From Platycnemis pennipes (Eukaryota; Arthropoda; Insecta; Odonata; Platycnemididae): a stretch of 64,000 bases of DNA. Shown here in pieces: positions 1-11,349 of this stretch. How positions within the stretch are numbered: the stretch's first letter is position 1; every line of letters starts with the position of its first letter. The stretch lies in assembly GCA_933228895.1 (NCBI GenBank), contig OW121851.1, forward strand, positions 123,923,624-123,987,623, in the 5' to 3' direction. The notes beneath the pieces are model-generated. The model saw only the letters and a list, made by a program, of their open reading frames with translations, ran no database searches and had not been told where the DNA came from. The position numbers were made by a program, and so were the translations under genes.

Positions 1-2610
1 TTTAAATTCTCTTTCATAAGATTGATTATATTGAAAACAATGTTTATGAGAATATATCACTCGCTCTTTTGGCTTGTAAAAAATCAACAGCTATATCTTA
101 TTAGTATAGTAAGTTAAATTTGATAGGGCTCTAAAAAAGGAATTTACAAATCATACAATTTGGTATACATATGAAGTGGCATTTTTAAGCAGTATCACAT
201 GTATCGTCCCTTACCTGTGTTTCTTTCCTACCTCCGTAATATATGTGTGTTTTCCCCAGTAAAAAATCTATCAGTTTGTCTGTTTTCCTTTGCATTACCG
301 AAATAAGTCCCATTTGAGCTTCCTCATCGTTAGCAGAACCACCTCAAGAGTGCCAGCCTTTTCCCTAATCACAGAAATGAATGACATTGATTTGCCCTCC
401 CGGGGAACCCATTTTGAGTCCGCTGTTGACACCATTCCTTGCACGAGATCTTCGGACTCTCGAAATTAAATAAACGCGGCTCATTTCAACGTACCGGAGA
501 ATAAACAAGGACGGGACCCTCGAACGAAAATACCGGGATTGGAGGAAACGCTTGGGTTTTCCCAGCTCACCGTGAGATAGCGTCTCCTGCCTAGCAAGAG
601 GTTTTATTTTCGTGCAATGCTGGAACATCAGTTTCCGCCGTCCAACGCAAGGGGGACCAAAAATACCTAGTTAAACTTTGCCGCGAATCTTCCCTCTTCT
701 GACGTAGAGCCAATCTTAATATCTTTATTGCACTGGACCTGAAGGATGGTAGAAGGTTGAATACCGGAAAAACTTAGTTATTTTTTTTTCTAAAATGTTC
801 CTCTCCATCGAGTTTGAAGATTTCTCGAAAAATACAGGAAATTATTTCAGGCATAATATTGTGGACAGTACAAATGTTCATATGAAATTGGTAAAACTCC
901 ACATTTTAATTCACACCGACCCAGGTGCTGGCAACTCAGTGCTATTTTCAAGAAACGCCCGTGAAAATGGTGCTGACATGCCGAAACCTAGGTCGGTGAG
1001 AATTAAAATGTGTAGTTTTACCAAGTGACCTTTATTAATATGAATTTCTCAAAAAAATAATATTCGGGAATCATCGCATTGAGAAATGTGATGTCTCCGG
1101 TTATTAAAATTATCTCGTTTCATTCACTCGTAAATTTCTTATGAGTGAAGATGAACTCTCACAAGATGAGAGTTTTCGCTGCTCACTTGTGCAATTAGGT
1201 CCTCTTTTAGGGTACTCATACCGAGAGAATTTGAAATGATTCATCGGCGTGAATCGACGTAAAATTTTCTCCAAACGATATGTTACTGAGAAGTGAGATA
1301 TGAAAGCTTTAGTTACGACTACATGAGGTTGTAACATATAGAGCAGCTGTCGCCCACAATTTCTATCTCACAGACCACTTAACTCATAATTTTGGGACCA
1401 CTAAAATATTTTTTTTTATTGCTGCCGCGTAGCATCATAATTAAACAACTCTATCATGGTTATTGTAATGAGAGGCATCAGTGTGGTCTACTTTTTGTCG
1501 GTGACACGAACGTGATTCAGAATATACTTATCTTGGAACATCAAAGGCTCGCAGACAAACCGGTTGGCGACGCCTGAACTAGATAGCCAGAAACTATGAA
1601 GGAAGATAAGTTTAATTCATCGATGTTACCATTTATTTTGATTTACAATCGTAATTATTCATTAACCATGAAAGACTACAGTTCGAATGCGTTAGCGTTT
1701 GGAAATTCTTCCGCGTTGACCGTAAAGTTGAGTCCGTGCATTACACCTACCTTTTCCGTTAATTATGACGCGTTATCGTTCAAAGAATGTGCGAAGCGCT
1801 GCATTAGTAGGCACGTACAATTGAAGCTCACACGGTTTATTCGTTCGTTGTAGACCAGAGTTACGAGTAATAATTACAAGTGAACTCAATATTGTTTCTC
1901 TCCCCCGATATTGTTCAACGAATATTGAACATTTCTTTAAAAATTTCGGCTCCTCGACCTAAGCGCTCCATCCATCGCCTCTTCCCACTGAATCTCCCCG
2001 CCCGCCCCTTCCCCGTCGCTATCCCTTAACTCCTCCTGGACGGCTAAAAATAAGGGCGCGAGAGGGTAATGGGAGGGGGCAATGGTCTTGAGGCCGACGG
2101 ACGTCTTTCCCTCTCTCCTATTCCGCTCTTGAGACAGTCGATTCCGACTCGATGCGGTCCTGTAACGATTCGTAGATTCTGATGCCCACATTTTATCGTT
2201 CATCCTCTTGGTGATTATCGGTCCGGAAGAGATGACGATTCCGTTCAAATTGCATAGCTGCATGATTTAGCTACACGATGTAGAATCTTTCCCAAGTTCT
2301 ATCCCTATCCACAGCGAAAATAGCTCTGTAACGAACTCTTTGCAAACATGGTTCTCGCTAATCACCCCCCAATATGAGAAGAAAATTTGAACGGTGGTAG
2401 TCGCGTTTTGTCTGTTAATTGCGCAATAAAAATTAGAGGAAAACCTAATCGTCTGTTACTGCGTTCCTATTTGATAACTCCATAGCGCCGGAATATTTGC
2501 ATTTTGATGTCCATTGAAAAAAAAATCCCCTCCTGTTTTGATGTCATGCTCTCAATACATGATGTAGAGCGATAGTTTTTTGTTAACGGACCGATTCACC
2601 TTCAATAAGT
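1..2610. other. Upstream intergenic sequence without recognisable gene
   Basis: AT-rich, non-coding sequence upstream of the main gene. Open frames here are short, lack recognisable motifs and show no splice-site support. A moderately CpG-rich patch lies near 400-720. The only structured item I can support is the foldback at 890-1022, listed separately. I see no RNA gene and no LINE or transposase similarity. Confidence 0.6.
890..1022. repeat. Imperfect foldback (MITE-like hairpin), 133 bp
   Basis: The left arm at 890-926 and the right arm at 986-1022 are reverse complements over 37 nt with about three mismatches; the outer ends read GGTAAAACTCC and its mirror. The similarity continues inward (TCAGTGCTATTTTC against GAAAATGGTGCTGA), so nearly the whole 133 bp can fold into one hairpin. 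No target-site duplication is obvious. It is probably a small non-autonomous DNA element; the transposon family is unknown. Confidence 0.6.
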
Positions 2611-2619
2611 TAATGTTAT

Positions 2620-2990
2620 GCTCTCGTGTTAAGGGGATCATTTCACGCTTATTGATTCGAATAGATCGTTTTGGGAGGGGGGGGGATATTACCATCACCA
2701 AATTGGTTTTAAAGCGAAATTTTCGATTGCGAACTAATTCCTCTTCAGTCGGTCGAAGTGATTACCCTCGTTGCACTGAACGAATCGATTCACGCTTCGT
2801 GACTCGCATCGATTATTTCGCGAAACGGGAGAATTCCTCCATGCTCACTTGGTTTATTGAACAGCGGTTTCGATTTCGAACGGATTCATCTCCAGTCGAT
2901 CGTGCGATGCTACTCAACCTGTTTAGAATAGAATCGATTCTCGGCTTGTGAAACAAATCGATTCTTTCGGGAGTGTGCGGGAATTGTACC
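2620..2990. repeat. Degenerate tandem repeat, period about 147 bp
   Basis: Two and a half diverged units recur just upstream of the promoter zone. Matching landmarks are CTTCAGTCGGTCG at about 2743 and CTCCAGTCGATCG at about 2890, which gives the 147-bp spacing. Each unit also carries ATCGATT boxes (near 2783, 2808, 2933 and 2958) and TTTCGATT or TTTCGAAC segments. The units are too diverged for a recent satellite. They could be an old tandem duplication of a regulatory segment. Confidence 0.5.
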
Positions 2991-4169
2991 GTCCTCACGT
3001 GATGCACCCGAGAACCAATGGGAGTGGCCTCGTCGCTTAGTGGTCGGACGCAATTGGCGAGTTCTCGCGGAGGCGCGAGGTACGAAAGACGCCGGCGGAA
3101 GAGAGGGGCATATTTCGGGGAGTGGAGGGGCGGGCGGTGTGTGGAGGCGGATGCGGGAGCTCCATTCGTTCCTTCCTTTCTTTTTATATCGCGCGAGTGT
3201 GTCCGAAGAGGATAGCCGGCGAGCCAGTTCGGGAGACGTTGGCTCCCGCGGAAATGAGCTCGTCCACTACTCCGCTCAGCCGCGCGAATTTCCCCGTTGC
3301 CATTCTCGCCGGTCGCCCTTGCGACTCGCTCCGCGCCCTGACCGACTCTTCCGATTGACCGACCGCGCGAAATGTTGCGGGTCCGAGGATTCCACGGGCT
3401 AATTGAGATGTGGGGCGACGAGCGGGGTGGTTCGGGGAGTTGGCGATCGGGGGCGCTCCTCGCGTGCCAGGGGAAAGGGAAAAAGAGGGAGTAGCGACTG
3501 CAGTGCTTCTTTTGTTTCCCTCCCACTCCGCTCCTCGAGACGGGTAGCGTTGTTTACTTTTTTTCCGTGGTCTCCCCACGACGGCATGCGCCGGGAGACT
3601 TCTTCCTGGTTGTCCGGACGGCGGTGGCGGTAGGGACGGGAATGTCGCAGCGCGAGATGTCGTTTTTTGTCGGCGCGATGTCTCGCGGCTCGGCGTTCAT
3701 TTCGCGACTGGGCAAAGACTCCGCCTGATGTCTGGACGACGGACCGATTTCGCATCACATGGACCCGACAGTCAACGACAGATTTCTGGAATGTTCCCGC
3801 CACATCGCCTACGTGTTTTACTATCGAGACCGGATTTCCATGAAGAATGAATGATATGATTTCAGCTACTCCATTCGGTGCTTTCGTGTGCTGTGCTTTC
3901 TCTGTGAACTTGTTGCAGTTTGATTTCCCGCATAGTGATTCCGTGATAAGAACGCATTTTTTCGGTTTTCACGTTATTCTTTCTTCGTGAGTCTCGTGCC
4001 TCTGTGTTTTCACGTTTTTTTATGAATAGATTTTCCCATATTTCGTACCACGTGAAGCTCTTGTCAGTGTTTTTTTTTAAATCTCATGGTAGGCATCCGC
4101 CATCGCGATCGAAGTGCATTTAGACTGTAATAGATACGCGTTGCTGGTCTGTCGTCTTTGAGGTCAGCG
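2990..4169 (+). promoter_or_regulatory. CpG-rich promoter and 5' UTR zone of the smoothelin-like gene
   Basis: From about 2990 to 3720 the sequence turns GC-rich with many CpGs, unlike the AT-rich flanks. It then becomes T-rich up to the start codon at 4170. No clear TATA box or Inr can be chosen with confidence, so the transcription start is not fixed. The 237-residue minus-strand frame and several plus-strand frames inside are composition artefacts: they are Arg/Pro/Ser-rich without motifs. Position and composition favour a broad promoter plus a long 5' UTR. A separate non-coding first exon is possible. Confidence 0.45.
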
Positions 4170-5557
4170 ATGGAGTCCCAGAAGGTTGTCATTGGCTCGG
4201 CGTTGGTGGCAGTCGCCATCTCTGTTTTGTGGACTTGCTACCCTGGACTGTTGGTATTCTTCGTCGTCATTGCAGTCGTGTTGTTCCGCCTCCTGCCACA
4301 AGGCCCTCCTTCCCACGCTCTCGAATGCGAGAAAGCCCCGGATGGCGATGCATCGGTGTCCTCCGCCGAAGTGTCCGCCCTCGCTAACCCCGTCGAAGGC
4401 GACCCCTGCCCCCCCGGCGACCTTCCCGCCCTCCCCACCCTCTCCCTGCCCTCCTTCACCACCATCCTCCCCCTGACGCACCTTGCGCCCTCCGCCCCCA
4501 GCGACCACCTCGCCATCTTCCCCTCCTACCTGGGCTTCTCCCCCCTCTCGCACAGCCCTGAGGCCCCCTCGCCCCTTCCTGCCCCACCCCACCCCTCCCC
4601 CCAGCTCACCCTCCCCTCCCCCGCACAACCCCGAGACCTGGACACGCCCTCCACCTCGTCCTTCCAGTCTCCGGAGCGTGCGTTCGACTCCCCGCCGGCC
4701 CTGACCTACGTCTCCTACACCACCTCCTACTCCTCCTCCATCCCCGACTGCAACCAAAATTTGGACGACCCCCCTGAATGCTCCCTCCGCGACTCCCGGG
4801 AGTGCCTCCTTGACTCTGGGTACTACCCCTCCGGCTATGACGACGCCGCGGATTCCACTTGCGCCAGGGGAAGCGACACTTACGGCACCGAGGGCCTCTA
4901 CGACCCCTTCAGGAGGGACTCGAACGAGTCCATCTCGTCCGAGAGCGCCCACTTCGGCCCGGCGACCAAAGCGAGGCGGAGGGTCCCACACGCTCACCGA
5001 CCGCCGCCCCTCCCGAGGTGGCGCCCCGCAGAGGCGCCACCCGGAGATCCCCCCGGGCAGCCCTACGTGGACGCCCCTCCGGTGCCACCCCTGCCGGACA
5101 TGGCCAGGGCCTCGCCGTCCCCGCCCCCGCGCCCGCCCTCCCCAGAAGCCCAGTATCCTCCGTGGTACACATTCCGGCCCGTGTCCCCGCCCAGGCGAGC
5201 CTCCTCCTCCTCCTCTTCCGGAGAGGAGGGCGTGGGGTCCAGCCAGCACCACCGCCTCCTCTACCTGCTCTCGCGTCTCTCACGGTCGTCTCCCGTCGCA
5301 GGTGTGGACGACTCCGAGGACGCCATCGAGGAGTCTCCGGACAAGAGGAAGCCCGGCAGGAGGCCCTCGGACGACGAGTCCTCCGCCACCCCGTCCTCCA
5401 GGGCCACCTACTCGTCCTACACGACCTCCTCGTCCTCCTCCTCGGTGTCGAAATCCGGGGCGGAGGCGACCGCCGAGAGGAGGAGGTCCTCCAACACGGT
5501 GCCATACACGGTCGAGGAGGTGGACGGAGATTCCAACGACGACATCGAAGTCATCAG
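4170..5557 (+). CDS. Smoothelin-like gene, coding exon 1 (N-terminal membrane hairpin and Pro/Ser-rich region)
   Basis: The first ATG in a good context (G at -3 and +4) opens a 462-codon frame plus two bases, ending at the donor AG|GTGAGC. Residues 6-39 are strongly hydrophobic with a Pro-Gly break at 25-26 and flanking charges (K5, R40), so they look like a membrane hairpin or signal anchor. The rest is low-complexity Pro/Ser-rich and probably disordered. It holds two related Tyr/Thr/Ser motifs (TYVSYTTSYSSS and TYSSYTTSSSSS) and an acidic end (EEVDGDSNDDIE). The exon is very GC-rich compared with the introns. The phase-2 end is completed exactly by exon 2. The frame extends a few codons upstream to a TTG, but 4170 is the first ATG. 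The family name is an inference from the downstream exons. The hydrophobic start is not a feature of vertebrate smoothelin as I know it. Confidence 0.75.
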
Positions 5558-5819
5558 GTGAGCAAAATAATTGAGGTTAACGTGTAATTAATGCTCAGGT
5601 AAACACTGAATCGATGACCAAGACGGGATTCGAGGTAGGTAGGATTATGTTTTTAAGGTGTGTCGACGTCTGAGGTCATTTTGCACCTTAAGCTCTCGCT
5701 TACAGGTAAATTACATTATTTTAGAAGGACATTTGTGTAAGATCGGTATTAAATTCTGATATTAAGAAAAAAGTGTCATAGCTTTTTAAAAATGCCAGTA
5801 CGGGATTCGAGCGAAGAAC

Positions 5820-5888
5820 CTTGCCGACCGCGGTAGCTACGTCGGTGACGCGTCCTTCGTTAAATCGCGGGTCAGAATCCCGCCTGGG
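5820..5888 (+). repeat. tRNA-derived SINE head (diverged)
   Basis: An A-box-like segment (GCGGTAGCTACGTCGGTGAC) and a B-box-like segment (GGGTCAGAATCCCG) sit about 35 bp apart, as in a tRNA-derived Pol III promoter. A short GGGCAGGCACG segment follows. The tRNA fold is poor, so this is a SINE remnant and not a tRNA gene. It directly abuts the MITE-like element at 5889. Confidence 0.5.
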
Positions 5889-6153
5889 CAGGCACGTAGC
5901 CAGGGGGGGGTTTCTGGTGCTTCAGCCCACCCCCAGAAATTTTTTTCCAATAATTTTGTTGTTCTGATTTTAGCAGTGAACTTTAATAGTGAGAAGATAT
6001 AAGTATGGGTACTGTAAAAGTAAATACCAATCACTGAAAACTAAGGGAAGAGATTTGTAACATGTAGGCACCGAATGGGCAAGGCTGATTTGTTTCAAGT
6101 TACGCAAGACTTAGACCTCCCCCGAAGCAAATTTCTGGCTACGTCCCTGCGCC
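5889..6153. mobile_element. MITE-like element with GTAGCCAG inverted ends
   Basis: The left end reads GGCACGTAGCCAGGG. The right end, reversed, reads GGCGCAGGGACGTAGCCAG, giving short imperfect terminal inverted repeats about 265 bp apart. Near both ends the sequence also shares AGAAATTT. There is no coding capacity. The ends resemble those of some non-autonomous hAT-type elements, but no target duplication is visible, so the superfamily is left open. Confidence 0.4.
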
Positions 6154-7837
6154 TGAGGCATAGGTGTTGCTTCAACTTTAGATTTAAGACTAAGTTACGC
6201 GGTGTAATGTAGCCCAAGCAGTCGAAGCACCAAATATGGAAGTCTATTACTGTTACCAACCACACTTAGATATCCATGCCAGCTTGTTGCTGATTCGACT
6301 GCATCAGTTCATCTTAATGGAGAGACTTCCAACGCCTTCGCGTGATTCTCAAGAGACCCTCTTTAAAAATTGGTCGAAGTTTTGGCCAAAACAGTGTTTT
6401 AACCTGGACGTTTGTAGCATCCTAATGCCGATGCTCCACTAGTTAACTAATTCTACCGCAACCCAATTTTAACGCGTAACCATTTTTTCGTTAAAATAAA
6501 AGGGATCAAAAGACTCTTGCGTGAAAAATTCTGGGAAAGTGGTGATTTTTCAACACGAATCCACGCTCAGATATGCACTTTGGCTCCTGCCATATTAGAC
6601 TGCCGCATTTACGCGATGAATTTTGTAACAATGAAGTCCGAATGTAGGTTCTACTGCATCGGAAGCATCATTTTGTCAACTCAGGCAAAACATACAGTAA
6701 GTCCATCATGCCGAAAATGGAGAAGTATAGCAAAATATAACTGGTAGTTCTTTTGAAATTATTATTAAATGATTCGAGCGTTTTGAGTCACTACAGAGTG
6801 GCCTTGAATGTGGTGGATTTGAGTACCTCCTCGGGGACTACGTTTTTCGTGGTGATGTTGTCATACTCAGCCTGGACAAAGTCTCATTTGTTCGGTTATC
6901 AGAGCGACCGTTCGTTGAGCAATAATTTTCGGCCCGCAGCGTATCCTTCATTAGTCATCAGTAGTATCCATCACCGAATTCGGTAGCTGCAATTAGTTGC
7001 AAGTGCATTGCGCTCTGAATCAGCCCAAGGTTGAGAGTCGAATTTTCGAACTCTGTGATAAATTATGACCGGGGCTTACTTGGTCTCATTTTTGGCACCC
7101 TTCGGTCTTTGAATTATGATCCGAACGCCATTAACCTTACGCATCGGCAAGTTGAGGCGGAAAGGTCGCCATCACCCTCTCGATAGCGTCCTGCCAGCGC
7201 TTTTGCGATGGTGGGCGGGTAAGTGCAAGGCAGTCTGGGGGGAGCATTCCGATCGTCCTTGGAAATGAAGCCCTGCTAAATGCAGTGGTGGATGAGAAAA
7301 AATATGATGCACCCGTTGTAAGTGAATATCGCTAAAGGTTATGCCTCAGAATAATTTAATGCGATAGTAAGTTTATTCAATGGAATAAAATTAGTGCGAA
7401 TGGTATGCAGTCAGTTCAGCTTGGTTGACCATTTGTTAATTCAATAACTCGCAGTGGATTGAAGAAGTACCAATGGGGGAAGTATGTATGAAAATTTAAA
7501 TATAGCTCGTTATCATCAATCAGTAACCCTTAGTTTGTATTGATTCGGCTCACCACTCGATTTTCCTATCAGCAAACCTCTTCATATTTATGTAATTATC
7601 TTTCAAACCCTTCAATACTTGCTCTATATGACTCATATAAAGATTTCCTTTTCAATTCTTCTCATTCAGATTTCCCTCAACGATTGTGTTCGTAAGACCA
7701 CCATGTCCCAAGTTATAGCCGATAAAGTTGTCACGTCTTCTTCCCAATTTTTTTCAGAAGACTTCTCTTTTCCCCCCACTCTTCTTAGGACTAAATCACT
7801 CGGTCGACCTATTTTATCTTCATCATTCTTCTGTATA

Positions 7838-8345
7838 GTCAGTAGAATAGCCCAGGCATAGAGGGAATTCTATCAAAAGAAGAATCTACTTACAGCTGGA
7901 AGTACAAGCGTAGAATTAAGGGAATAATTAATCAGAACGTGCATCTGGAGCGTGTTTCTTTAAGACAGTGAGGCATGGACGATGACAGCAGTGGAGAAGA
8001 AGAGGGTGGAAGCATTCGAAATGTGGTGCTACCGAAGAATGATGAAAATAAAATGGATCGACTGAGTGACAAACGAAAGAAGTCTTAAGAAGAGTGGGAG
8101 AAAAGAGAAGTATACTGAAAACTCTAAAAAGAAGACGGGACAATTAATCGACCATATTTTAAGACACGATGGCTTGATGAAGACAGTCGTCGAGGGAAAA
8201 GTAAATGGGAACAACGGTAAAGGAAGGCCTCATATGAGATACATGGAACAGGTTGTGAAGGATGTAAAAGAGAAAAAATTACGTAAATATGAAGATAGAA
8301 GAATCGAGTAGAGAGCTGTGTAAAACCAATCCTAAGATGATGATC
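7838..8345 (+). mobile_element. 3' fragment of a non-LTR retrotransposon (reverse transcriptase ORF C-terminus)
   Basis: In shifting frames the sequence shows the usual tail of arthropod non-LTR ORF2 proteins: RIAQA, then YQKKNLLTAG, CIWSV, DSEAWTMTAVEKKRVEAFEMW, CYRRMMKIKWID, VTNE, HILRHDGLMK, VVEGKVNG and GKGRPHMRYMEQ. Frames change and stops interrupt it, so it is dead and 5' truncated. The end is followed by an ATGATGAT-type simple tail near 8336, as expected for a 3' terminus. The closest clade is probably RTE- or L2-like, which I cannot settle. A second tail of the same kind lies at 9995. Confidence 0.75.
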
Positions 8346-9994
8346 ATTGTTTTTTATCATCACGTTACGAATGCTTCCTGTATTGACTTCTCTGCCGTTT
8401 TAATCGTCCATGCTTTAATTCCATGAAGAAGCGCGCTCCGGATGTAACATATTCCTAACCTCACATAATAGCGAAAATTACAATCGAGTGTTATGTAGGA
8501 ATCTAACTTGTTATATAGAAATACAATGCAAATGTGGAACGTGGAATGTGGAAAAAATAAATGTGTGACTATTTTCTTAGCCATACATTGAAGCAATAGG
8601 TTTTGCTTGCAGAAAAGTTTGAACCAACCGTAGCCTTGGTTCCATAATTTGCTTACCAGGTTATTTTTTGTCGAGAGAGAAAACATTATAGATCCAGTTT
8701 AACTTCCGTTTGAAATGAAATATTTTAGCCCGCACATTTGTGGGCATTGTGATGGACATCCATTTTGAGATCAGTGTCGTGCCCTACTTTTCTAAAGAAA
8801 GAATTAATACGTGTGGCCGTAAGCCACTGAGAGGAACGCGTGCCCGTTCACTGAGCAAGTCGCCCGCGAGTCTGCATTGTGAGTCGCCAGCGAACCTCGC
8901 TCTTGGCCAAAGTAAATGAACTGGCGACGGTCTGGCTTTCTTTTTCATTCCAAACGCTTTTAAGCGTCTCGTATTTTCTTGGAATCAGCCACTCTTGGCC
9001 AAAACCCTGATACTCTAAGGCGTTACCAAGTGTATATGCATAGTCAGCACAGACCCAAAAATAATAACCGTGCCCATTTTTCTCCTCATTGTACTCACAC
9101 TAGAAAAAAATGCAACCCCATTTACGTATCTAGCGTGATGAATTCGGAATAAAGTTCAATCGCAAGGAAACCATGAGATTCTTTTGGAAAAAGGTGACGA
9201 AGCTGAGTATAAAAGTAGTAGAGCTTGGGCTATTATATTTAGAATAGTTTTGTTTCTTGGGTAAAATTATGTACGAATGTGGGTCTGGTAGTCATAATAT
9301 TAGAGGAATAATTGTCTCATTGTAGCAGGAGAGTAAGTGGGGAAGGTGTAGTAATTGAAAGGCATTTTGGATGGTTTGAAGTGAGGTAGGTAATACATCT
9401 ACGCAATACCCTGCAAGCCACGTGTGGCAGGGGTGAAGATCACCAAACATGCACTATTGACATGTAACTAGTCTACTAGATAGAAACCTGGTAAACGCTG
9501 ATCTGAAGAGAGAAATAACGTCAGAAAGGGGCAGTGCTCAGAAGTATAGGGACAATATGTATACATTTATCATAGACGGTAGAAAACTATCCCTCTACAA
9601 TCAATTCAATTCACTTTGCTGGTTATGAGGTCACCTGAGGGTCGAAACCTTTGTGTTTGCTCAGCTCCCATGCCCTAAGCGGGACTTGTGAAGAGTCTTT
9701 AGATAGTGTTTTTACGGACCGCAACGCTTAAGTCAATAATGTCACATAAATTTCTACTCGTAATTTACGATTCGTCCCAACATATCGGCTACCAGTGATG
9801 GTCTTCCATGCATAACGCCCATTTACAATTTTGGGAAAGGAGAGTTGGTTCCACTTCAACACATCCCGGCGAGAAGGAATTACACTTTTTAATCGTTACG
9901 ATGGTTGAATCAAATCCGGATGAACGCAATACATATGTTAACTTTGTTCTATCATCCTTTTAACTTTCATCCCATTTAAAGACAAACTATCAAC

Positions 9995-10212
9995 CACCTA
10001 TTGAGTCATTATGAAGAGGTTTTTCGAGGGAAAAATGAACAGGAAGAATGGGCATGGAAGGCCTCGTATGAAATACTTGGAGAAGAGAGTGAAGGATTTT
10101 AAAGAGACTCTTATGTAAATAAGAAGAGAGTAGCCGTTGGGGGATTTGAGTGGAGAGCAGTATCAAACCAATCTTAAGATTGACAAATGGTGACGATGAT
10201 GATCACTTGAAG
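9995..10212 (+). mobile_element. Second non-LTR retrotransposon 3' tail, same kind as at 7.8-8.3 kb
   Basis: A short fragment reads MKRFFEGKMNRKNGHGRPRM, then KYLEKRVKDFKE and, in another frame, EWRAVSNQS. It ends in a GACGATGATGATCA simple tail. The order of motifs matches the last 60 residues of the copy at 7838-8345, including the final EWRAV..NQS. It is heavily truncated and frameshifted. Confidence 0.65.
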
Positions 10213-10399
10213 ACTTGAGGATACAAATTTTGCAGTTTGAAATTGCTGCTCGAATTCTTTATTCCCTGTTCCATGTGCATTGATCCTTTAGGGGTTGTTG
10301 CCATCGACTATTGGAGTGAGGTCATGGAATATTCGTTCCATTCACTTATTATTTGGGTGAATGTGTGATTTCCATGCAATATCTTACGTAAGGATATTT

Positions 10400-10500
10400 A
10401 CAGGAAGATTGCCCACCGCTGTAGCTAGGTCTGCGACTTGTTGGTCGTGGGTTACGGTCCCGCCGAGGGCACGGATGCCTTGTTTGTCTTTGGGTTCAGG
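10400..10500 (+). repeat. tRNA-derived SINE head (diverged)
   Basis: A-box-like CGCTGTAGCTAGGTCTGCGA and B-box-like GGGTTACGGTCCCGCC are separated by about 30 bp. They are followed by a GGGCACGGATGCC segment and a tail containing GTTTGTCTTTGGGTTCAGG. The layout (tRNA head, CGGGCATGGATG-type body, GTTTGTCT) is shared with the copies near 17.4 and 47.3 kb, so these probably belong to one SINE family. Confidence 0.55.
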
Positions 10501-10797
10501 TAAAATTAGATAGTGGTAAACCAGAAGTAGTGCAGAAGTAGTAGAGCAGAAGTGGTAACTCAGAAGTTGCTGCACCTGATACCAAATTTTATTGATATTT
10601 AAATTTAATTACTACTGGTATTTTGTAAATGTGTTTTTTGTCCCTTTTCCCTTTATTACACACTAGCGTGAGATATATTGGGTGTAGATGTTGTCTCATA
10701 CGGTGGAGCTGAGTGTACAATTAAATAAATAAATGCGTTTCTCGCGTTGTTACGCTGTCCATACCCTTTTTCTCATGATTTCCATCCCATATTTCAG

Positions 10798-11084
10798 GTC
10801 TCCCTCCGATAACAGATACGCGGCCACCACGACCACGGTGACCCGCCGATACGCGTCATCCAACGACAGCCCCAAAGTAGTGACCACCACGACGACGGTG
10901 ACCAGGAGATCAGGCGGCCGGCCGGAAGACGAGGCCGAGGAGGTCCAGGAGTCGCGAGTAGTCAAGAAGAAGTTCCAGGCGCCTTCTCCCTCGCCTTCGC
11001 CGGCCGCCCCTACGTCCGGGTTCACACGGGTCGCTAGGGGAGGCTCCGTGAGGGCCCTGTCACAGAAGTTCCAGCAGGCAGCCG
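10798..11084 (+). CDS. Smoothelin-like gene, coding exon 2 (TTTTVTRR repeats)
   Basis: The acceptor ATTTCAG|G completes the split AG|G codon of exon 1, and the exon ends GCCG|GTGAGT in phase 1. The peptide (about residues 463-559) carries two copies of a Thr-rich motif, TTTTVTRRYASSNDSP and TTTTTVTRRSGGRPED. It then has acidic and basic runs, a Pro/Ser-rich linker (PSPSPSPAAPTS) and the motif SGFTRVARGGSVRALSQKFQ. The TTTVxRR repeats and the G-S-V-R...F motif recall segments of vertebrate smoothelin (TTTVESSFVRR and AGSVRDRVHKF). This is my main reason for the family suggestion, made from memory. The exon is GC-rich against its introns. Confidence 0.75.
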
Positions 11085-11349
11085 GTGAGTCCGTCTCTGT
11101 ATTCCTATACTTCTCAGCGTTCAAAGACTACGGACACTCAAAGGGGCCATTTCAGAAAGACGCCTGTGGGTTTGAAGGGGGAGAATTTCGCGCATTCGTG
11201 AGTCGCTTCGAAAGGGATGCAAGTACGTGGTGGCATTTGGCGCCCTAAATTCGAACGTGAATGCCATAAATATGTAGCCATATGTTTTGATAATATTTCG
11301 ACATTTTTTTATTCATCCACAGCAACCTTGAGCTCAAGTAGATAACCCA

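Larger units (their letters stand above)
5558..10797 (+). other. Intron 1 of the smoothelin-like gene
   Basis: This 5.2-kb intron has donor GTGAGC and acceptor TTTCAG. It contains two tRNA-derived SINE heads, a GTAGCCAG-ended MITE-like element and two tails of the same kind of non-LTR retrotransposon, all listed separately. The stretches 6160-7830 and 8350-9990 show no feature I can support. An ATG at 10733 is in frame with exon 2 through the acceptor, but the simplest reading is intron sequence. Confidence 0.65.

Noticed and set aside
2813..3526. 237-codon minus-strand frame (and 131/134-codon neighbours) across the CpG-rich zone
   Set aside because: Arg/Pro/Ser-rich translation of GC-rich promoter DNA with no motifs; other frames of the same DNA are equally open.
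4164..5252. 362-codon minus-strand frame opposite exon 1
   Set aside because: Gly/Arg/Val-rich shadow produced by the CCN/TCC-rich codons of the real exon on the plus strand.
10733..10797. ATG at 10733 in frame with exon 2, suggesting an alternative first exon
   Set aside because: The stretch ends in a good acceptor (ATTTCAG), lies after LINE and SINE debris and has no promoter-like context; intron retention is the simpler reading.
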